DNA of 39,315 nucleotides from Aquabacterium sp. (GCF_030652515.1 NZ_JAUSAR010000180.1:1-39315), one strand, 5' to 3'. Positions 1-9,659 are shown, numbered from the stretch's first letter. Numbers and translations: made by a program. The notes: a model not told the origin generated them from the letters alone.

Positions 1-1
1 A

Positions 2-95
2 GACCGCAGGGGCATACTGTGTCTAATCGTTAACTAATCACGGACTTTACAGGCACAGTGAAATGGTCAACCAGCAGAAGAAACCCCTTGCGGTC
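2..95 (+). repeat. Nested inverted repeats in the leader of the first kinase gene
   Basis: Bases 2-12 (GACCGCAGGGG) can pair with 84-95 (CCCC, one bulged T, TGCGGTC). Inside them, ACTGTGTC at 17-24 can pair with GGCACAGT at 52-59 using one G-U pair. The structure ends about 18 bases before the ATG at 114, so it would lie in the 5' leader if transcription starts upstream. No poly-U run follows, so it is not an ordinary terminator. The left edge is close to the window boundary and more structure may lie outside. Function unknown. Confidence 0.35.
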
Positions 96-113
96 CTTCT
101 TACAATCATTTGA

Positions 114-1145
114 ATGCCGGGTAATCATTCTTTTTTAAGTCAGGCGGCTCTCCGTCGGCGGTCCCAAATCCTTTTGATGGGGTGGGGTGCGGCGGGTTTG
201 ATGACGCTTGTCGTGATGGTGCTGTTGGGCGCACCGGCGTGGGCGCACAGCCTGTTCCTGTTGTTGTGGTGTGTGGTGTGGGGAACGGCTTTGGCATGGT
301 TACCCGCGCCAGAAGCAGGGATCAGGCCAGATGTGCCCTTGATTCCGCCGATTGAGGCGGTGAGCGAGCCCGAACCCGCCATGCCTGACGACGACTGTGT
401 GCCCGCCATGAGTGAATCCGACCAGGAAGTCTTGCGCTACGCTTTGTCGCACGACCTTCGGGCGCCACTGCGTGTGGTCGATGGCTTCACGCGCATCCTC
501 AAAGAGGATTACGGCAAGGTGCTGGACCGCGTGGGCAATGACCACCTGGACCGCGTGCTGGCGGCCTCCAGCCGCATGAACGGCATGATCGATGCCATCC
601 TGGCGCAGGCGCAACTGGCGCGGGAGCCGGTGGAGCGCGAACGCATCGACCTCAGCCTTCTGGCCAAGGAGGTGGTCAGGGATTTGTCCGACCTGGAGCG
701 TGACGAAGGGTTGGTGACCGGGCAGGCCAGTCGGCGCGCCGAGTTCAAGGTGGCCGACGGCATGGTGGCCGAGGCCGATCCCACGCTGGTGCGGCGCGTG
801 CTGGACAACCTGATGGGCAATGCCTTGAAGTACAGCGCCAAGGTCGAGCACCCCTGCATTGAAATCGGCGTGATGCCTGCGACCAATCCAGCGGTGTTTT
901 ACGTGAAAGACAACGGGGCCGGTTTTGACATGCAGCACGCCGACAAGCTGTTTGGTTTGTTCCAGCGCCTGCACAGCGCCAAGGAGTTTCCGGGCACTGG
1001 CGTGGGCCTGGCGGGCGTCAAGAACATCATCTCGCGCCATGAAGGCCGGGTGTGGGCCGAGGCCCAGTCAGGGCAGGGCGCTTGTTTCTACTTCACCTTG
1101 ATCAGTGCCGCCCAGGCGCAAGCCCAGGGCCGCCGCCGGGGCTGA
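114..1145 (+). CDS. Membrane-bound sensor histidine kinase
   Basis: A 343-residue histidine kinase. Two hydrophobic segments (about residues 19-42 and 45-63) anchor it in the inner membrane with almost no periplasmic loop, so no external sensor domain is visible. An acidic and proline-rich linker (about 64-100) leads to a HisKA dimerisation domain whose phospho-acceptor is His113 in the motif LSHDLRAPLR. The ATPase domain shows the N box (NLMGNALKYS), the G1 box (DNGAGFD) and the G2 box (GTGVGLAG). The H box and catalytic part resemble kinases of the bacteriophytochrome type, but no PAS, GAF or PHY domain precedes them. It converges with the response regulator gene 21 bases downstream, so that regulator is a possible but unproven partner. 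Family assignment is firm; the signal is unknown. Confidence 0.9.
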   Translation: MPGNHSFLSQAALRRRSQILLMGWGAAGLMTLVVMVLLGAPAWAHSLFLLLWCVVWGTALAWLPAPEAGIRPDVPLIPPIEAVSEPEPAMPDDDCVPAMSESDQEVLRYALSHDLRAPLRVVDGFTRILKEDYGKVLDRVGNDHLDRVLAASSRMNGMIDAILAQAQLAREPVERERIDLSLLAKEVVRDLSDLERDEGLVTGQASRRAEFKVADGMVAEADPTLVRRVLDNLMGNALKYSAKVEHPCIEIGVMPATNPAVFYVKDNGAGFDMQHADKLFGLFQRLHSAKEFPGTGVGLAGVKNIISRHEGRVWAEAQSGQGACFYFTLISAAQAQAQGRRRG

Positions 1146-1166
1146 TTGACCTTCCTTGCGATCAGG

Positions 1167-1811
1167 TCAGTTCAGCGGCCCGAGTCCGGACAGCACTTCC
1201 TGGGCGTCCAGCAGGCGTTCGCACCAGGCGTCGATGGAGCGGCCTTCTTGTTGTGCCTGTTTGCGCAAGCGGTCCAAAGCTTGACCCCGCCCCAATGAAT
1301 GCCGGTGCATGACGATGCCCACGGCCAGGGCCACGGTCTGTGCCAGAGGGTCGGCGCTGGACGAGGCGGCGGAAGTTTTGGCCTGCGTTGTCGTCTCCGT
1401 GGCCTGAGCTTCGGCTTGCGCGGCGTTTTTGCGCCGATTGGCGAAGGCCGATTCCACGGCGGGCACGATCTGCTGGATGTCCAGCGGCTTGACAAGGTAG
1501 GTCACGGCGCCCAGCTCCTTGACCTGCGCCACCGTGGCCTCGTCGGCAAACGCCGACAGGAACATGAAGGGGATCTGGCAGTACTCACGCAGGTAGGCGG
1601 CCACGTCGAAGCCGGTTTTGCCTTCCATGCGGATGTCCAGCAGGGCCAGTTCGGGCTTGTGTTCGTGGGCCAGCAGGATGGCGTCGTCGCCGTTGTCAGC
1701 GTCGATCACTTCGTAGCCAGCTTGTGACAGGCCGTGGGTCAACGTGGCCAGCACCAGCCGATCATCGTCCACCACCAAAATTTTGCCTTTGTGATTCACG
1801 CACATCCTCAT
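1167..1811 (-). CDS. Response regulator with ANTAR RNA-binding output domain
   Basis: A 214-residue regulator in two parts. The receiver domain (about residues 9-122) has the acidic pocket VVDDD, the phospho-acceptor Asp59 in LLDIRM and the conserved Lys108 in LVKPLD. An Ala/Thr-rich linker (about 125-152) joins it to a C-terminal ANTAR domain (about 158-205), recognised by VGIVMHRHSLG, then A, LR and A at the usual spacing. ANTAR regulators (AmiR, NasR, EutV, PdtaR) bind twin hairpins in RNA and prevent termination or alter translation. It lies 87 bases downstream of, and on the same strand as, a HisKA_2 kinase of the type that usually partners ANTAR regulators. The first ATG (1811) has a poor ribosome site; GTG at 1799 has GAGGA five bases upstream and may be the real start, giving 210 residues. 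Confidence 0.92.
   Translation of the reverse strand: MRMCVNHKGKILVVDDDRLVLATLTHGLSQAGYEVIDADNGDDAILLAHEHKPELALLDIRMEGKTGFDVAAYLREYCQIPFMFLSAFADEATVAQVKELGAVTYLVKPLDIQQIVPAVESAFANRRKNAAQAEAQATETTTQAKTSAASSSADPLAQTVALAVGIVMHRHSLGRGQALDRLRKQAQQEGRSIDAWCERLLDAQEVLSGLGPLN
1805..1809 (-). promoter_or_regulatory. Ribosome binding site supporting a GTG start for the ANTAR regulator
   Basis: On the minus strand GAGGA is followed by five bases and then GTG at 1799-1797. This is a better-placed Shine-Dalgarno than anything before the ATGs at 1811 or 1805, and it favours a start just ahead of the receiver domain (the product would begin MNHKGK). Confidence 0.45.
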
Positions 1812-1898
1812 TGGGCCGTGAAGCCCTGGAACGCTACGGAGACCTCTGGCCTCAGATCACGTCAAGACTGATTCGCCATTTTGCACGGCATTCCCTGC

Positions 1899-4526
1899 TC
1901 ATTGTGGCCAAAGTGCAATCTGCTGACCAGAGGGAGCACCCAGGATGTGGGGGGTGGGCACCAAACTGATGCCTGGCGGATTCAGTTCGATCCGGGTGAC
2001 GACCTGTTCACCTGCCTGGGTCATGCTCAGTTTGGAGCTTCGGCGGGGCAGCAGGGCGCGGACCAAGCCCAGACCCGACACGCCGCCAGGCACCCGGTGC
2101 ACGTTGAAGCCTTCGGGCAACACCCCGGTGTTGCGTATCTCGATGCAGACCTGTTGCTCGCTGCAGATCATGGAGCAGGTCAAGGCCTCGGCGGCCAGGC
2201 CATGTTTGTGGGCATTGGTGAGCAGTTCGTTCAGGCTGAGCGCGATGGGGATGGATTCGGCCTCCGGCAGTTGCCATTCCGAGGCGTTGCTGCCTTCCAC
2301 CACCAGGGTGATGGTGCGGCTGAAGGTACGCTGCACCGACTGGGCGATGGCTTCGATGACGTTTTTAAGGCGCAACGGGCCGCCAGCGCCCACTTGCAAG
2401 CCATAGACCTGGGCAATGGCCTGAACCTGGCCCACCACTTCCGAGATGGCCGATGCGACTTCTGGCTTGCGGGCCGCGATCTGCTGCAGCAGGCCCGCCA
2501 CGCCTTGCAGGTTGTTCTTGATACGGTGGTGCACTTCCTTGACCAGCATTTCACGCTGCGCAATGGCGGCCTCCAGCCGGGCTTGCTCGGCGGCGCGTTG
2601 CTCGCTGACGTCGGAGGCCACCAGCAGCAGTTGGTCGGCAGTCTGGCCGTCGTGCGACAAGGGCAGGTAGCTGACATCCCAGGTTTGCACGGCCGAGCCT
2701 TGCTCGAACTTGTATTCGCGTTGCAGCGGTTTGGCGGAGTCGAGCGCCCTGAGCATGTCTGCTCGCAACTGGCGGCCACGGTCCTCGCCGTGGATTTGCT
2801 CGGGGGTGAGCCCGGCTGCCTTGGTTGGCTCGATCTTCATGAACGCCGAGGCGGCCTGGTTGGCCTGGATGACGGTCAGGGTCTTGGCATCGCACAGCGT
2901 GATGGTCATGGGTGCCATCTCGATGATGCGCTGGAGGGTGGCTTGGGCTTCCACGGTCAGCGCCTCGGCTTCGCGGCGCCTGTCGATGTCCATCAGGGCG
3001 TAGGTGATCTGGCGTTCGTTGAACTCGCCCAGGGTGACCACGGCGTTGCCCACCACCCAGAACACGCGCCCATCGCGGCCCATGACCTGGCACTCGAAGG
3101 TGTGCGATTGGCCGTCGAGCAGGTCGTCCAGGTAGCCGGTCAGGCGGAAAGGGTGGTCGATGTCGGGCGTGGCGACGGTGCTGAGCGGGTGCCCGAGAAA
3201 ATCGGGCAGGTCGCCGCCAAACATGCGCCGGGCGGATCTGTTCATCCAGGCGATGCCGCCGGAGTCGAGCGTGACGATGCCGACGAACACCGAATCCAGG
3301 ATGGCGCGGGTGCGGTCGGCCTGCAGCGTGAGGTTTTGTTCGGCGCGGTGCCGATCATCGACGTTGACGAAGGAGGCAATGAAGCCTTCTTCAGGCTGAT
3401 CGGGCTTGACCAGGCGCAGGTTGACTTCGGCCCACAAAGGGGTGCCACGCGGATGCCGCAGGGCCCGCTCGCCTTGCCAGTGGCCGTGCTCGCCGAGTTG
3501 CGCCAGGATCTGGTCGTCGGTCCTGGCCAGGGTGCTGGTGTCGACATCGGTGATGTACAGGCTGGCCAGGGGGCGGCCGGCCATGTCTTGGTGGTCCAGG
3601 CCCAGCAGGCTGGCCAGGGCCGGGTTGGCGCTGTGCACCAGGCCGTCGCGCACGAAGGCGATGCCCACGCCCGACATGGTGAACATCAGATCGCGGTCGC
3701 GGCCCAGGGCTTCCAGCTGGGCTTGTTGCGAGCGGATGCGCGTGATGTCCGACAGCACCGCGATGACTTCCAGGGTGTCGGTGCGGGGGCCGATGCGGCG
3801 CACCGACAGCGCATACCAGCGCGTGGGGAAACCGGGGGCCACGATTTCCAGCTCGCTTTCGAACTGGCCGGTGTTCTGCAGCTCGACGGTGGATTGATCG
3901 ACCACGCGGCGGATGCGCGGGTCGCTGTCCAGCAAGGCGTCCAGGTGCTGCCCGGTCAAGGTGCCGGGGCTCAGGCCCAGCATGCGTTCGAAGCGGCGAT
4001 TGCAGCGCACCAGGATGTTGTCGCGCAAGTAGGCGATGCCAGCGGGGCTGCTTTCGAGGATGGTGCGCAACTCGTGCAGCAACTGGTCCTGGTCGAACTC
4101 CATCAGGCCGGAGGGTTCGCCGCTGGTGTTGGCGAAGTCGGGGGGCTTTGGCGTCTGCACCACGAAGGCCAGGGGGTTGGTGTCGTGCACCACGCACAGA
4201 AAGCGCTCGGGCTGACCGGGGACGGCGGGGTGGGCGTGCACCTGGCTGCGCAGGTAGCGCTGGTTGGGGGAGCCTTCGTCAATGCAGGCCAGGTTGGTCA
4301 GTGGCGGGGCGCCGGGGGCCAGCCCGATCAGGGCCAAAGGGGCGTCCCAACCGGTGAGCCGCTGCAGGGCTTCAGACTCGTGGCTCAGTGCAGCGCCTGG
4401 CGCAGGGGCCTTGCCGAACAGCCCGGCAAAGGCCGCGTTGCTGCGCAACAGGTGGCCATGCTCGTCAAATTCGATCAGGGCCTGGGGGACCAGATCGAAC
4501 CAGGCATCGTCAGTGCGGTGAGTCAT
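1899..4526 (-). CDS. Soluble multi-PAS sensor kinase of the HisKA_2 (PdtaS/EutW-like) type
   Basis: An 875-residue kinase with no membrane segment or signal peptide, so it should sense something in the cytoplasm. Roughly five consecutive PAS-like modules occupy residues 10-645; the clearest begin near ILESSPAGIAYL, MFTMSGVGIAFV, ILDSVFVGIVTL and IIEMAPMTITLC. The HisKA_2 motif EVHHRIKNNLQ places the phosphorylated His at about 666-667. The ATPase domain has an N box (LNELLTNAHKHG) and a glycine loop (GVSGLGLVRALL). The frame stays open upstream to 4973, but the ATG at 4526 is chosen because the extra residues would lie inside apbC and look like its shadow. The stop is 87 bases from the ANTAR regulator. 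HisKA_2 kinases paired with ANTAR regulators are an established combination, so a phosphorelay acting on RNA is the likely role. The ligand is unknown. Confidence 0.9.
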   Translation of the reverse strand: MTHRTDDAWFDLVPQALIEFDEHGHLLRSNAAFAGLFGKAPAPGAALSHESEALQRLTGWDAPLALIGLAPGAPPLTNLACIDEGSPNQRYLRSQVHAHPAVPGQPERFLCVVHDTNPLAFVVQTPKPPDFANTSGEPSGLMEFDQDQLLHELRTILESSPAGIAYLRDNILVRCNRRFERMLGLSPGTLTGQHLDALLDSDPRIRRVVDQSTVELQNTGQFESELEIVAPGFPTRWYALSVRRIGPRTDTLEVIAVLSDITRIRSQQAQLEALGRDRDLMFTMSGVGIAFVRDGLVHSANPALASLLGLDHQDMAGRPLASLYITDVDTSTLARTDDQILAQLGEHGHWQGERALRHPRGTPLWAEVNLRLVKPDQPEEGFIASFVNVDDRHRAEQNLTLQADRTRAILDSVFVGIVTLDSGGIAWMNRSARRMFGGDLPDFLGHPLSTVATPDIDHPFRLTGYLDDLLDGQSHTFECQVMGRDGRVFWVVGNAVVTLGEFNERQITYALMDIDRRREAEALTVEAQATLQRIIEMAPMTITLCDAKTLTVIQANQAASAFMKIEPTKAAGLTPEQIHGEDRGRQLRADMLRALDSAKPLQREYKFEQGSAVQTWDVSYLPLSHDGQTADQLLLVASDVSEQRAAEQARLEAAIAQREMLVKEVHHRIKNNLQGVAGLLQQIAARKPEVASAISEVVGQVQAIAQVYGLQVGAGGPLRLKNVIEAIAQSVQRTFSRTITLVVEGSNASEWQLPEAESIPIALSLNELLTNAHKHGLAAEALTCSMICSEQQVCIEIRNTGVLPEGFNVHRVPGGVSGLGLVRALLPRRSSKLSMTQAGEQVVTRIELNPPGISLVPTPHILGAPSGQQIALWPQ

Positions 4527-4546
4527 GGCCAGGGCGGGGGTGAATT

Positions 4547-5671
4547 TCAGGCGTCGGTCTTGGGCACGACGGTCACGCCCGGCAGCTTGCCTGAATAGTC
4601 TTTGGGCAGCTTGGACAGTCCAGCCGCCAGGCGTTGGGCCATGTCCTTGTACAGGCCCGCCACCTTGCCGTTGGGGTCGGCGGCCACCGTGGGGTTGCCG
4701 CTGTCGGCCTGCTGGCGGATGCTCAGGTCCAAAGGCATGGAGCCCAGCGCGGGCACGCCGGTTTCCTCGGCCAGGCGCTTGCCGCCGTCTTCGCCAAAGA
4801 TGTGGGCTTCGTGGCCACAGTTGGGGCAATGGTAGGTGGCCATGTTCTCGACCACGCCCAGCACGGGCACCCCCACTTTTTCGAACATGCGCAGGCCCTT
4901 GCGGGCGTCCAGCAGCGCGATGTCCTGCGGGGTGGTGACGACCACGGCGGCGGTGAGCGGGGCACGCTGGCACAGGGTCAGGTGGATGTCGCCGGTGCCG
5001 GGGGGCATGTCGACGATCAGGTAATCCAGCGGGGCGTCGGGGGCGCCCCAGCGGGTCTGGCGCAGCAGTTGTTCAACCGCCTGGGTGGCCATGGGGCCGC
5101 GCCAGATGGTGGGCGCGTTCTCGTCGATCAGCAGGCCGATCGACATCATCTGCAGGCCGTGGTTGCGCAGCGGTTCGATGCTTTTGCCATCGGGGCTGTC
5201 GGGGCGGCCGCTCAGGCCCATCATCAGGGGTTGGCTGGGGCCGTAGATGTCGGCGTCGAGCATGCCCACGCTGGCGCCTTCGGCCGCCAGGGCCAGGGCC
5301 AGGTTGATGGCGGTGGTGCTTTTGCCAACGCCGCCTTTGCCGGAGGCCACGGCCACCAGATTTTTCACACCAGGCAGGGGTGCCTGGCCACGTTGAGGCG
5401 CATGGGTTTGAACCTTCGTGGCCCAGTTCACCTCGACGTCGGCAATGCCGGGCACCTCGTCAAGCGCCTGCATCACCAGTGCGGTGTAGGTGGGCCAGCG
5501 CGACCGGGCAGGGTAGCCCAGGGTGATGTCCACGGTGGCATGGCCTTGTTCAACCCGCAGCGATTTGAGTTGCTTGCCGCTGACCCAATCCTGACCGGTC
5601 AAGGGGTCGATGACGGCGCTCAACGCGGTGCGCGCGGCGGTTTCAAGGGCGGATGGTGCGGGTAGGGACAT
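4547..5671 (-). CDS. apbC: Iron-sulfur cluster carrier ATPase ApbC/Mrp (NBP35 family)
   Basis: A 374-residue cytoplasmic P-loop ATPase that carries and transfers Fe-S clusters to apo-proteins. The N-terminal 90 residues form a MIP18/DUF59-like domain. The deviant Walker A motif GKGGVGKST is at 111-119, DADIYGPSQP at about 139-148, and the cluster-binding CPNC (Cys282, Cys285) sits in YHCPNCGHEAH. Length and domain order are those of the full bacterial Mrp/ApbC. Its stop lies 20 bases before the ATG of the multi-PAS kinase on the same strand, so the two may be co-transcribed. It diverges from metG across a 114-base gap, an arrangement I recall as common in proteobacteria. Confidence 0.95.
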   Translation of the reverse strand: MSLPAPSALETAARTALSAVIDPLTGQDWVSGKQLKSLRVEQGHATVDITLGYPARSRWPTYTALVMQALDEVPGIADVEVNWATKVQTHAPQRGQAPLPGVKNLVAVASGKGGVGKSTTAINLALALAAEGASVGMLDADIYGPSQPLMMGLSGRPDSPDGKSIEPLRNHGLQMMSIGLLIDENAPTIWRGPMATQAVEQLLRQTRWGAPDAPLDYLIVDMPPGTGDIHLTLCQRAPLTAAVVVTTPQDIALLDARKGLRMFEKVGVPVLGVVENMATYHCPNCGHEAHIFGEDGGKRLAEETGVPALGSMPLDLSIRQQADSGNPTVAADPNGKVAGLYKDMAQRLAAGLSKLPKDYSGKLPGVTVVPKTDA

Positions 5672-5747
5672 GCTGGCGGAGGCGGTGGGCAGGTGGGGCG
5701 GGAACAGGGCTGAGAAAACTAATCCAGGCAGTCAGTCTAGCGCGGCC

Positions 5748-5753
5748 TAAAAT
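5748..5753 (+). promoter_or_regulatory. Candidate -10 element for metG
   Basis: TAAAAT lies 32 bases before the metG ATG. No convincing -35 is visible. Similar TAAAAT or TAGAAT hexamers precede DUF3460, panB and ffh at comparable distances, which gives modest support. Confidence 0.3.
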
Positions 5754-5785
5754 CCAGGACTTTCCCCAAGCCTTTCCTTGCCGCC

Positions 5786-7882
5786 ATGTCACGTCAGCTC
5801 TTTGTCACGACAGCCCTGCCTTATGCCAACGGCCACTTTCATGTGGGCCACATCATGGAGTACATCCAGGCCGACATCTGGGTGCGGTTCCAGCGCATGC
5901 AAGGGCACCGCGTTCACTTCGTGGGGGCCGACGATGCCCATGGCGCCCCCATCATGATCGCGGCTGAAAAAGCTGGCAAGACGCCGCAACAGTTTGTGGC
6001 CGACATCGCGGCCGGCCGCAAGCCCTACCTGGATGGCTTTCACATCGCGTTCGACCATTGGTCGTCCACCGACAGCCCGGAAAATCATTCGCTGGCCAAA
6101 GAGATCTACGTGGCGCTGCGCGAGGCGGGCCTGATCACCGTGCGCCCGGTCGAGCAGTTCTTCGACCCTGAAAAGAACATGTTCCTGCCCGACCGCTTCA
6201 TCAAGGGCGAGTGCCCCAAATGCGGCGCGAAAGACCAGTACGGAGATTCTTGCGAGGTGTGCGGCGCGGTGTATTCGCCCATCGAACTGAAGAACCCCTA
6301 TTCGGCCCTGAGCGGCGCCACCCCGGTGCGCAAGACCAGCGACCACTATTTCTTCAAGCTGTCCGATCCGCGCTGCGCCGAGTTCCTGGAAGCCTGGACG
6401 CAAGATGGCAAGCTGCAATCCGAGGTCGGCAACAAGATCCGCGAATGGTTCACCAAGGGCGAGAATGGCGAAGGTGGCCTGAGCGATTGGGACATCAGCC
6501 GCGACGCGCCGTACTTCGGCATCGAGATCCCCGATGCACCGGGCAAATATTTCTACGTGTGGCTGGACGCGCCCATTGGCTACCTGGCGTCGCTGAAAAG
6601 TTACTTCGCCCACGGCGGCCCCAAGGCCAAATATGGCGAGAGCCGCAGCTTTGACGAGTTCATGGCCGATCCGGCGGTCGAGCAGGTGCACTTCATCGGC
6701 AAGGACATCACCTACTTCCACACCCTGTTCTGGCCTGCGATGCTGAAGTTCAGCGGCCGCAAATTGCCCAACCAGGTCAATGTGCATGGCTTCATGACCA
6801 TCAACAACGGCGACAAGATGAGCAAGAGCCGGGGCACCGGCCTGGACCCGCTCAAGTACCTTGGGCTGGGCATGAACCCCGAGTGGCTGCGCTACTACAT
6901 TGCGGCCAAGCTCAACAGCAAGGTCGAGGATGTTGACTTCAACCCCGAGGATTTCGTGGCCCGGGTCAACAGCGACCTGGTGGGCAAGTACGTCAACATC
7001 GCCAGCCGCTGCTCCAACTTCATCCACAAGTACTTTGAAGGCAACCTGGCGCACCTGGATGCGGGCGACGAAGGCAAGCTGCAGGAGATGATCCCGCTGC
7101 AAGCTGTGATCAGCCGCGAGGCCTTGATCGCCGAGTCGCTCGACAAGCGCGAGTTCGGAAAGGCCCTGCGCGACATCATGGCCGCCGCCGACGAGATCAA
7201 CCAGTATTTCGACACGGCCAAGCCCTGGGAGCTGGCCAAGGACAGCGCCCAGCATGAGGCCAACAGTGCCTTGCACGAAGTGTTGTCGGCCTGCATGGAG
7301 GGCTTCAAGTATCTGACGCTGTTCCTCAGCCCCATCCTGCCGGATGTGACCCGCCGCGCCTTTGACTTCCTGGGCTTTGACCAGCCCCTGACCTGGGCCG
7401 AGCGCAGCACGCCCGTCACCACCATCCGCAAGTACGAACACCTGATGACCCGCGTGGATCCCAAAATGCTGGAAGCGCTGTTCGAGCCACCCGCACCTGC
7501 GGTGGTCGAAGCACCCAAGCCGGGCGGTGAGGAGATCGCCGCCACCATCACCATCGACGATTTCGCCAAGGTCGATCTGCGCATCGCCAAGATCGTCAAT
7601 GCCGAGCACGTCGAAGGTTCCGACAAGCTGCTGCGCCTGACGCTGGACGTGGGCGAGGGCCGCATGCGCAATGTGTTCAGCGGGATCAAGTCGGCCTACA
7701 AGCCCGAAGACCTGGTCGGCAAGCTGACGGTGATGGTGGCCAACCTGGCGCCGCGCAAGATGAAGTTCGGCGTCAGCGAAGGCATGGTGCTGGCTGGCTC
7801 GCACGCCGATGAAAAAGCCAACCCGGGCATCTACGTGCTGGAGCCTTTCCCGGGCGCCCAACCCGGCATGCGCGTCCGCTGA
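5786..7882 (+). CDS. metG: Methionyl-tRNA synthetase
   Basis: A 698-residue class I aminoacyl-tRNA synthetase that charges tRNA-Met with methionine. The HIGH-type signature is HVGH (19-22). The zinc knuckle has two CxxC pairs (Cys143/146 and Cys156/159). The KMSKS loop is exactly KMSKS at 344-348. An anticodon-binding helical domain follows, and the C-terminal 110 residues form a Trbp111-like tRNA-binding and dimerisation domain beginning near [16 protein letters not shown]. This is the long, dimeric form typical of proteobacteria and appears intact. The ATG at 5786 starts directly at the conserved N-terminus ([16 protein letters not shown]). A SulP transporter gene follows after 40 bases on the same strand. 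Confidence 0.98.
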   Translation: MSRQLFVTTALPYANGHFHVGHIMEYIQADIWVRFQRMQGHRVHFVGADDAHGAPIMIAAEKAGKTPQQFVADIAAGRKPYLDGFHIAFDHWSSTDSPENHSLAKEIYVALREAGLITVRPVEQFFDPEKNMFLPDRFIKGECPKCGAKDQYGDSCEVCGAVYSPIELKNPYSALSGATPVRKTSDHYFFKLSDPRCAEFLEAWTQDGKLQSEVGNKIREWFTKGENGEGGLSDWDISRDAPYFGIEIPDAPGKYFYVWLDAPIGYLASLKSYFAHGGPKAKYGESRSFDEFMADPAVEQVHFIGKDITYFHTLFWPAMLKFSGRKLPNQVNVHGFMTINNGDKMSKSRGTGLDPLKYLGLGMNPEWLRYYIAAKLNSKVEDVDFNPEDFVARVNSDLVGKYVNIASRCSNFIHKYFEGNLAHLDAGDEGKLQEMIPLQAVISREALIAESLDKREFGKALRDIMAAADEINQYFDTAKPWELAKDSAQHEANSALHEVLSACMEGFKYLTLFLSPILPDVTRRAFDFLGFDQPLTWAERSTPVTTIRKYEHLMTRVDPKMLEALFEPPAPAVVEAPKPGGEEIAATITIDDFAKVDLRIAKIVNAEHVEGSDKLLRLTLDVGEGRMRNVFSGIKSAYKPEDLVGKLTVMVANLAPRKMKFGVSEGMVLAGSHADEKANPGIYVLEPFPGAQPGMRVR

Positions 7883-7922
7883 ACCAAGGTCTGGCACAAG
7901 GCTTGCTCAAGCTGAACCTCAC

Positions 7923-9632
7923 ATGAGTCGCCTTCTGCCAACGGCCTGGATCAAGCGTTTGGGCCTTGACCTGGCCCCTTTCCGACCCCGCTTGCTGGAC
8001 GACCTGCAGGGCTACAACCGAGGCCGGTTCATGACCGACCTGGGGGCGGGCCTCACGGTGGGCATCGTCGCGCTGCCTTTGGCCATGGCCTTTGCAATCG
8101 CCTCGGGTGTCAAGCCAGAAGCAGGCTTGTTCACCGCCATCATCGCGGGCTTCATCATTTCCGCGCTGGGCGGCTCCAGCGTGCAGATCGGCGGGCCGGC
8201 GGGGGCTTTCATCGTCATCGTCTACGGCATCGTCGAGCATTACGGCGTGGCCAACTTGCTGATCTCCACCGTGATGGCGGGCATGCTGCTGTTCGTGCTG
8301 GGCCTCTTCCGGCTGGGCGTGCTGGTGCGCTACATCCCGGTCAGCATCGTCATCGGCTTCACCAATGGCATCGCGGTACTGATCGCGCTGTCGCAGTTCA
8401 AGGACCTGCTGGGCTTGAGCCCTGCGCACATGCCGGCCGATTTTGTCGGGCAGATTCGGACCATCGGCGCCCACGCGCACCAGTTCAATCCCTTTGCGCT
8501 GGGCCTGGGCTTGTTGACCGTGCTCAGCCTGTGGGCCTGGCCCAGGATGTTCTCGCCCGGGCGCTTGTTGCCCAAAGTGGTGTTGGAGGCGCGCACCATC
8601 CGCGTGGCCTCACGCATGCCGGCGCCCATGGTGGTCTTGCTGGTGCTGACCTTGGCGGCGGCCTTGCTGCAACTGCCCGTGGCCACCATTGGTTCGCGCT
8701 TTGGTGGCATCCCGCAGGCCTTGCCGCAACTGGCCTGGCCTGATTTCAGCTGGGAGGGCGTGCGCAACCTGTTCATCCCCACGATCACCATCGCCTTGCT
8801 GGGCGCGATCGAGTCGCTGTTGTGCGCCCGCGTGGCCGACAACCTCACCGACTTGCCCCGCCACAACCCCAATCAGGAGTTGATGGCGCAAGGTGTGGCC
8901 AACATGGTGGCGCCCTTCTTCGGTGGCATCCCGGCCACGGGCACGATCGCCCGCACGGTGACCAACGCACGGGCGGGCGCCACCAGCCCGGTCGCTGGCA
9001 TGGTGCATGCGGTGGCTTTGTTGTTGATCGTGCTGGTGGCCGCGCCTTTGGCGGTTCACGTGCCTTTGCCGGTGCTGTCTGGCATCTTGCTGTTCGTGGC
9101 CTGGAACATGGGCGAGTGGCGCGAGTTCATCAAGCTGCGCCACTTCAACTACACCTACCGGATCATCCTGCTCGGCACCTTTTTACTCACCGTCATCTTC
9201 GATCTGACGGTGGCGGTGGAGGTGGGTCTGGTGCTGGCCTGCGTGTTCTTCATCTACCGCATGAGCACCTTGTTCCGCATCGAGCCATTGGCCATGGGCG
9301 ATCCGAATATCGCGGTGTTCAAGTTGTATGGCGTGCTTTTCTTTGGGGCCGTGGGCAAGGTTGAGGACCTGGCCGAGCAGCTACCTTCGGATGCCCGCGT
9401 GGTGGTGCTGGAAGCGCACCGGTTGATTTCGATCGACACCTCTGGCCTGGAGGCTTTGCTGCAGTTGCGACGTGCCCTGGCGCGCAAGGACATTCAACTG
9501 GTGTTGTGCGAGGTCAATGAGCAACCACTGGGCTTGATCCACCGAGCGCACCACGATGACACTTTGGGGTCGGCCAATGTGGTCAAGGATTTGGCCTCGG
9601 CCTTGCTGCGGGCGCGTCAGTTGATTCAGTGA
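7923..9632 (+). CDS. SulP family inorganic anion transporter with STAS domain
   Basis: A 569-residue inner-membrane protein of the SulP/SLC26 family. The N-terminal 430 or so residues hold about a dozen hydrophobic segments and the family signature region GLTVGIVALPLAMAFAIASG followed by GGSSVQIGGPAGAF. The C-terminal 110 residues are a STAS domain (VVLEAHRLISIDTSGL). Family members carry sulfate, bicarbonate or dicarboxylates; the substrate cannot be told from sequence alone. The frame is open back to 7809 inside metG, but the ATG at 7923, 40 bases after the metG stop, fits the family N-terminus. Structured repeat copy A begins about 28 bases after the stop. Confidence 0.93.
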   Translation: MSRLLPTAWIKRLGLDLAPFRPRLLDDLQGYNRGRFMTDLGAGLTVGIVALPLAMAFAIASGVKPEAGLFTAIIAGFIISALGGSSVQIGGPAGAFIVIVYGIVEHYGVANLLISTVMAGMLLFVLGLFRLGVLVRYIPVSIVIGFTNGIAVLIALSQFKDLLGLSPAHMPADFVGQIRTIGAHAHQFNPFALGLGLLTVLSLWAWPRMFSPGRLLPKVVLEARTIRVASRMPAPMVVLLVLTLAAALLQLPVATIGSRFGGIPQALPQLAWPDFSWEGVRNLFIPTITIALLGAIESLLCARVADNLTDLPRHNPNQELMAQGVANMVAPFFGGIPATGTIARTVTNARAGATSPVAGMVHAVALLLIVLVAAPLAVHVPLPVLSGILLFVAWNMGEWREFIKLRHFNYTYRIILLGTFLLTVIFDLTVAVEVGLVLACVFFIYRMSTLFRIEPLAMGDPNIAVFKLYGVLFFGAVGKVEDLAEQLPSDARVVVLEAHRLISIDTSGLEALLQLRRALARKDIQLVLCEVNEQPLGLIHRAHHDDTLGSANVVKDLASALLRARQLIQ

Positions 9633-9659
9633 CCGTGGTGGGTTAGGAGCATTTTATGG

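Noticed and set aside
1881..4598. A 905-codon open frame on the plus strand opposite the multi-PAS kinase
   Set aside because: Composition is Gly/Val/His-rich as expected for a shadow frame; the minus strand encodes a coherent kinase.
4527..4973. Extension of the multi-PAS kinase upstream to 4973
   Set aside because: Those residues fall within apbC in another frame and show Arg/Gly/Pro-rich shadow composition; the ATG at 4526 starts the first PAS-like segment.
5789..7897. A 702-codon open frame opposite metG
   Set aside because: Shadow of metG; no motif, and MetG is intact on the plus strand.
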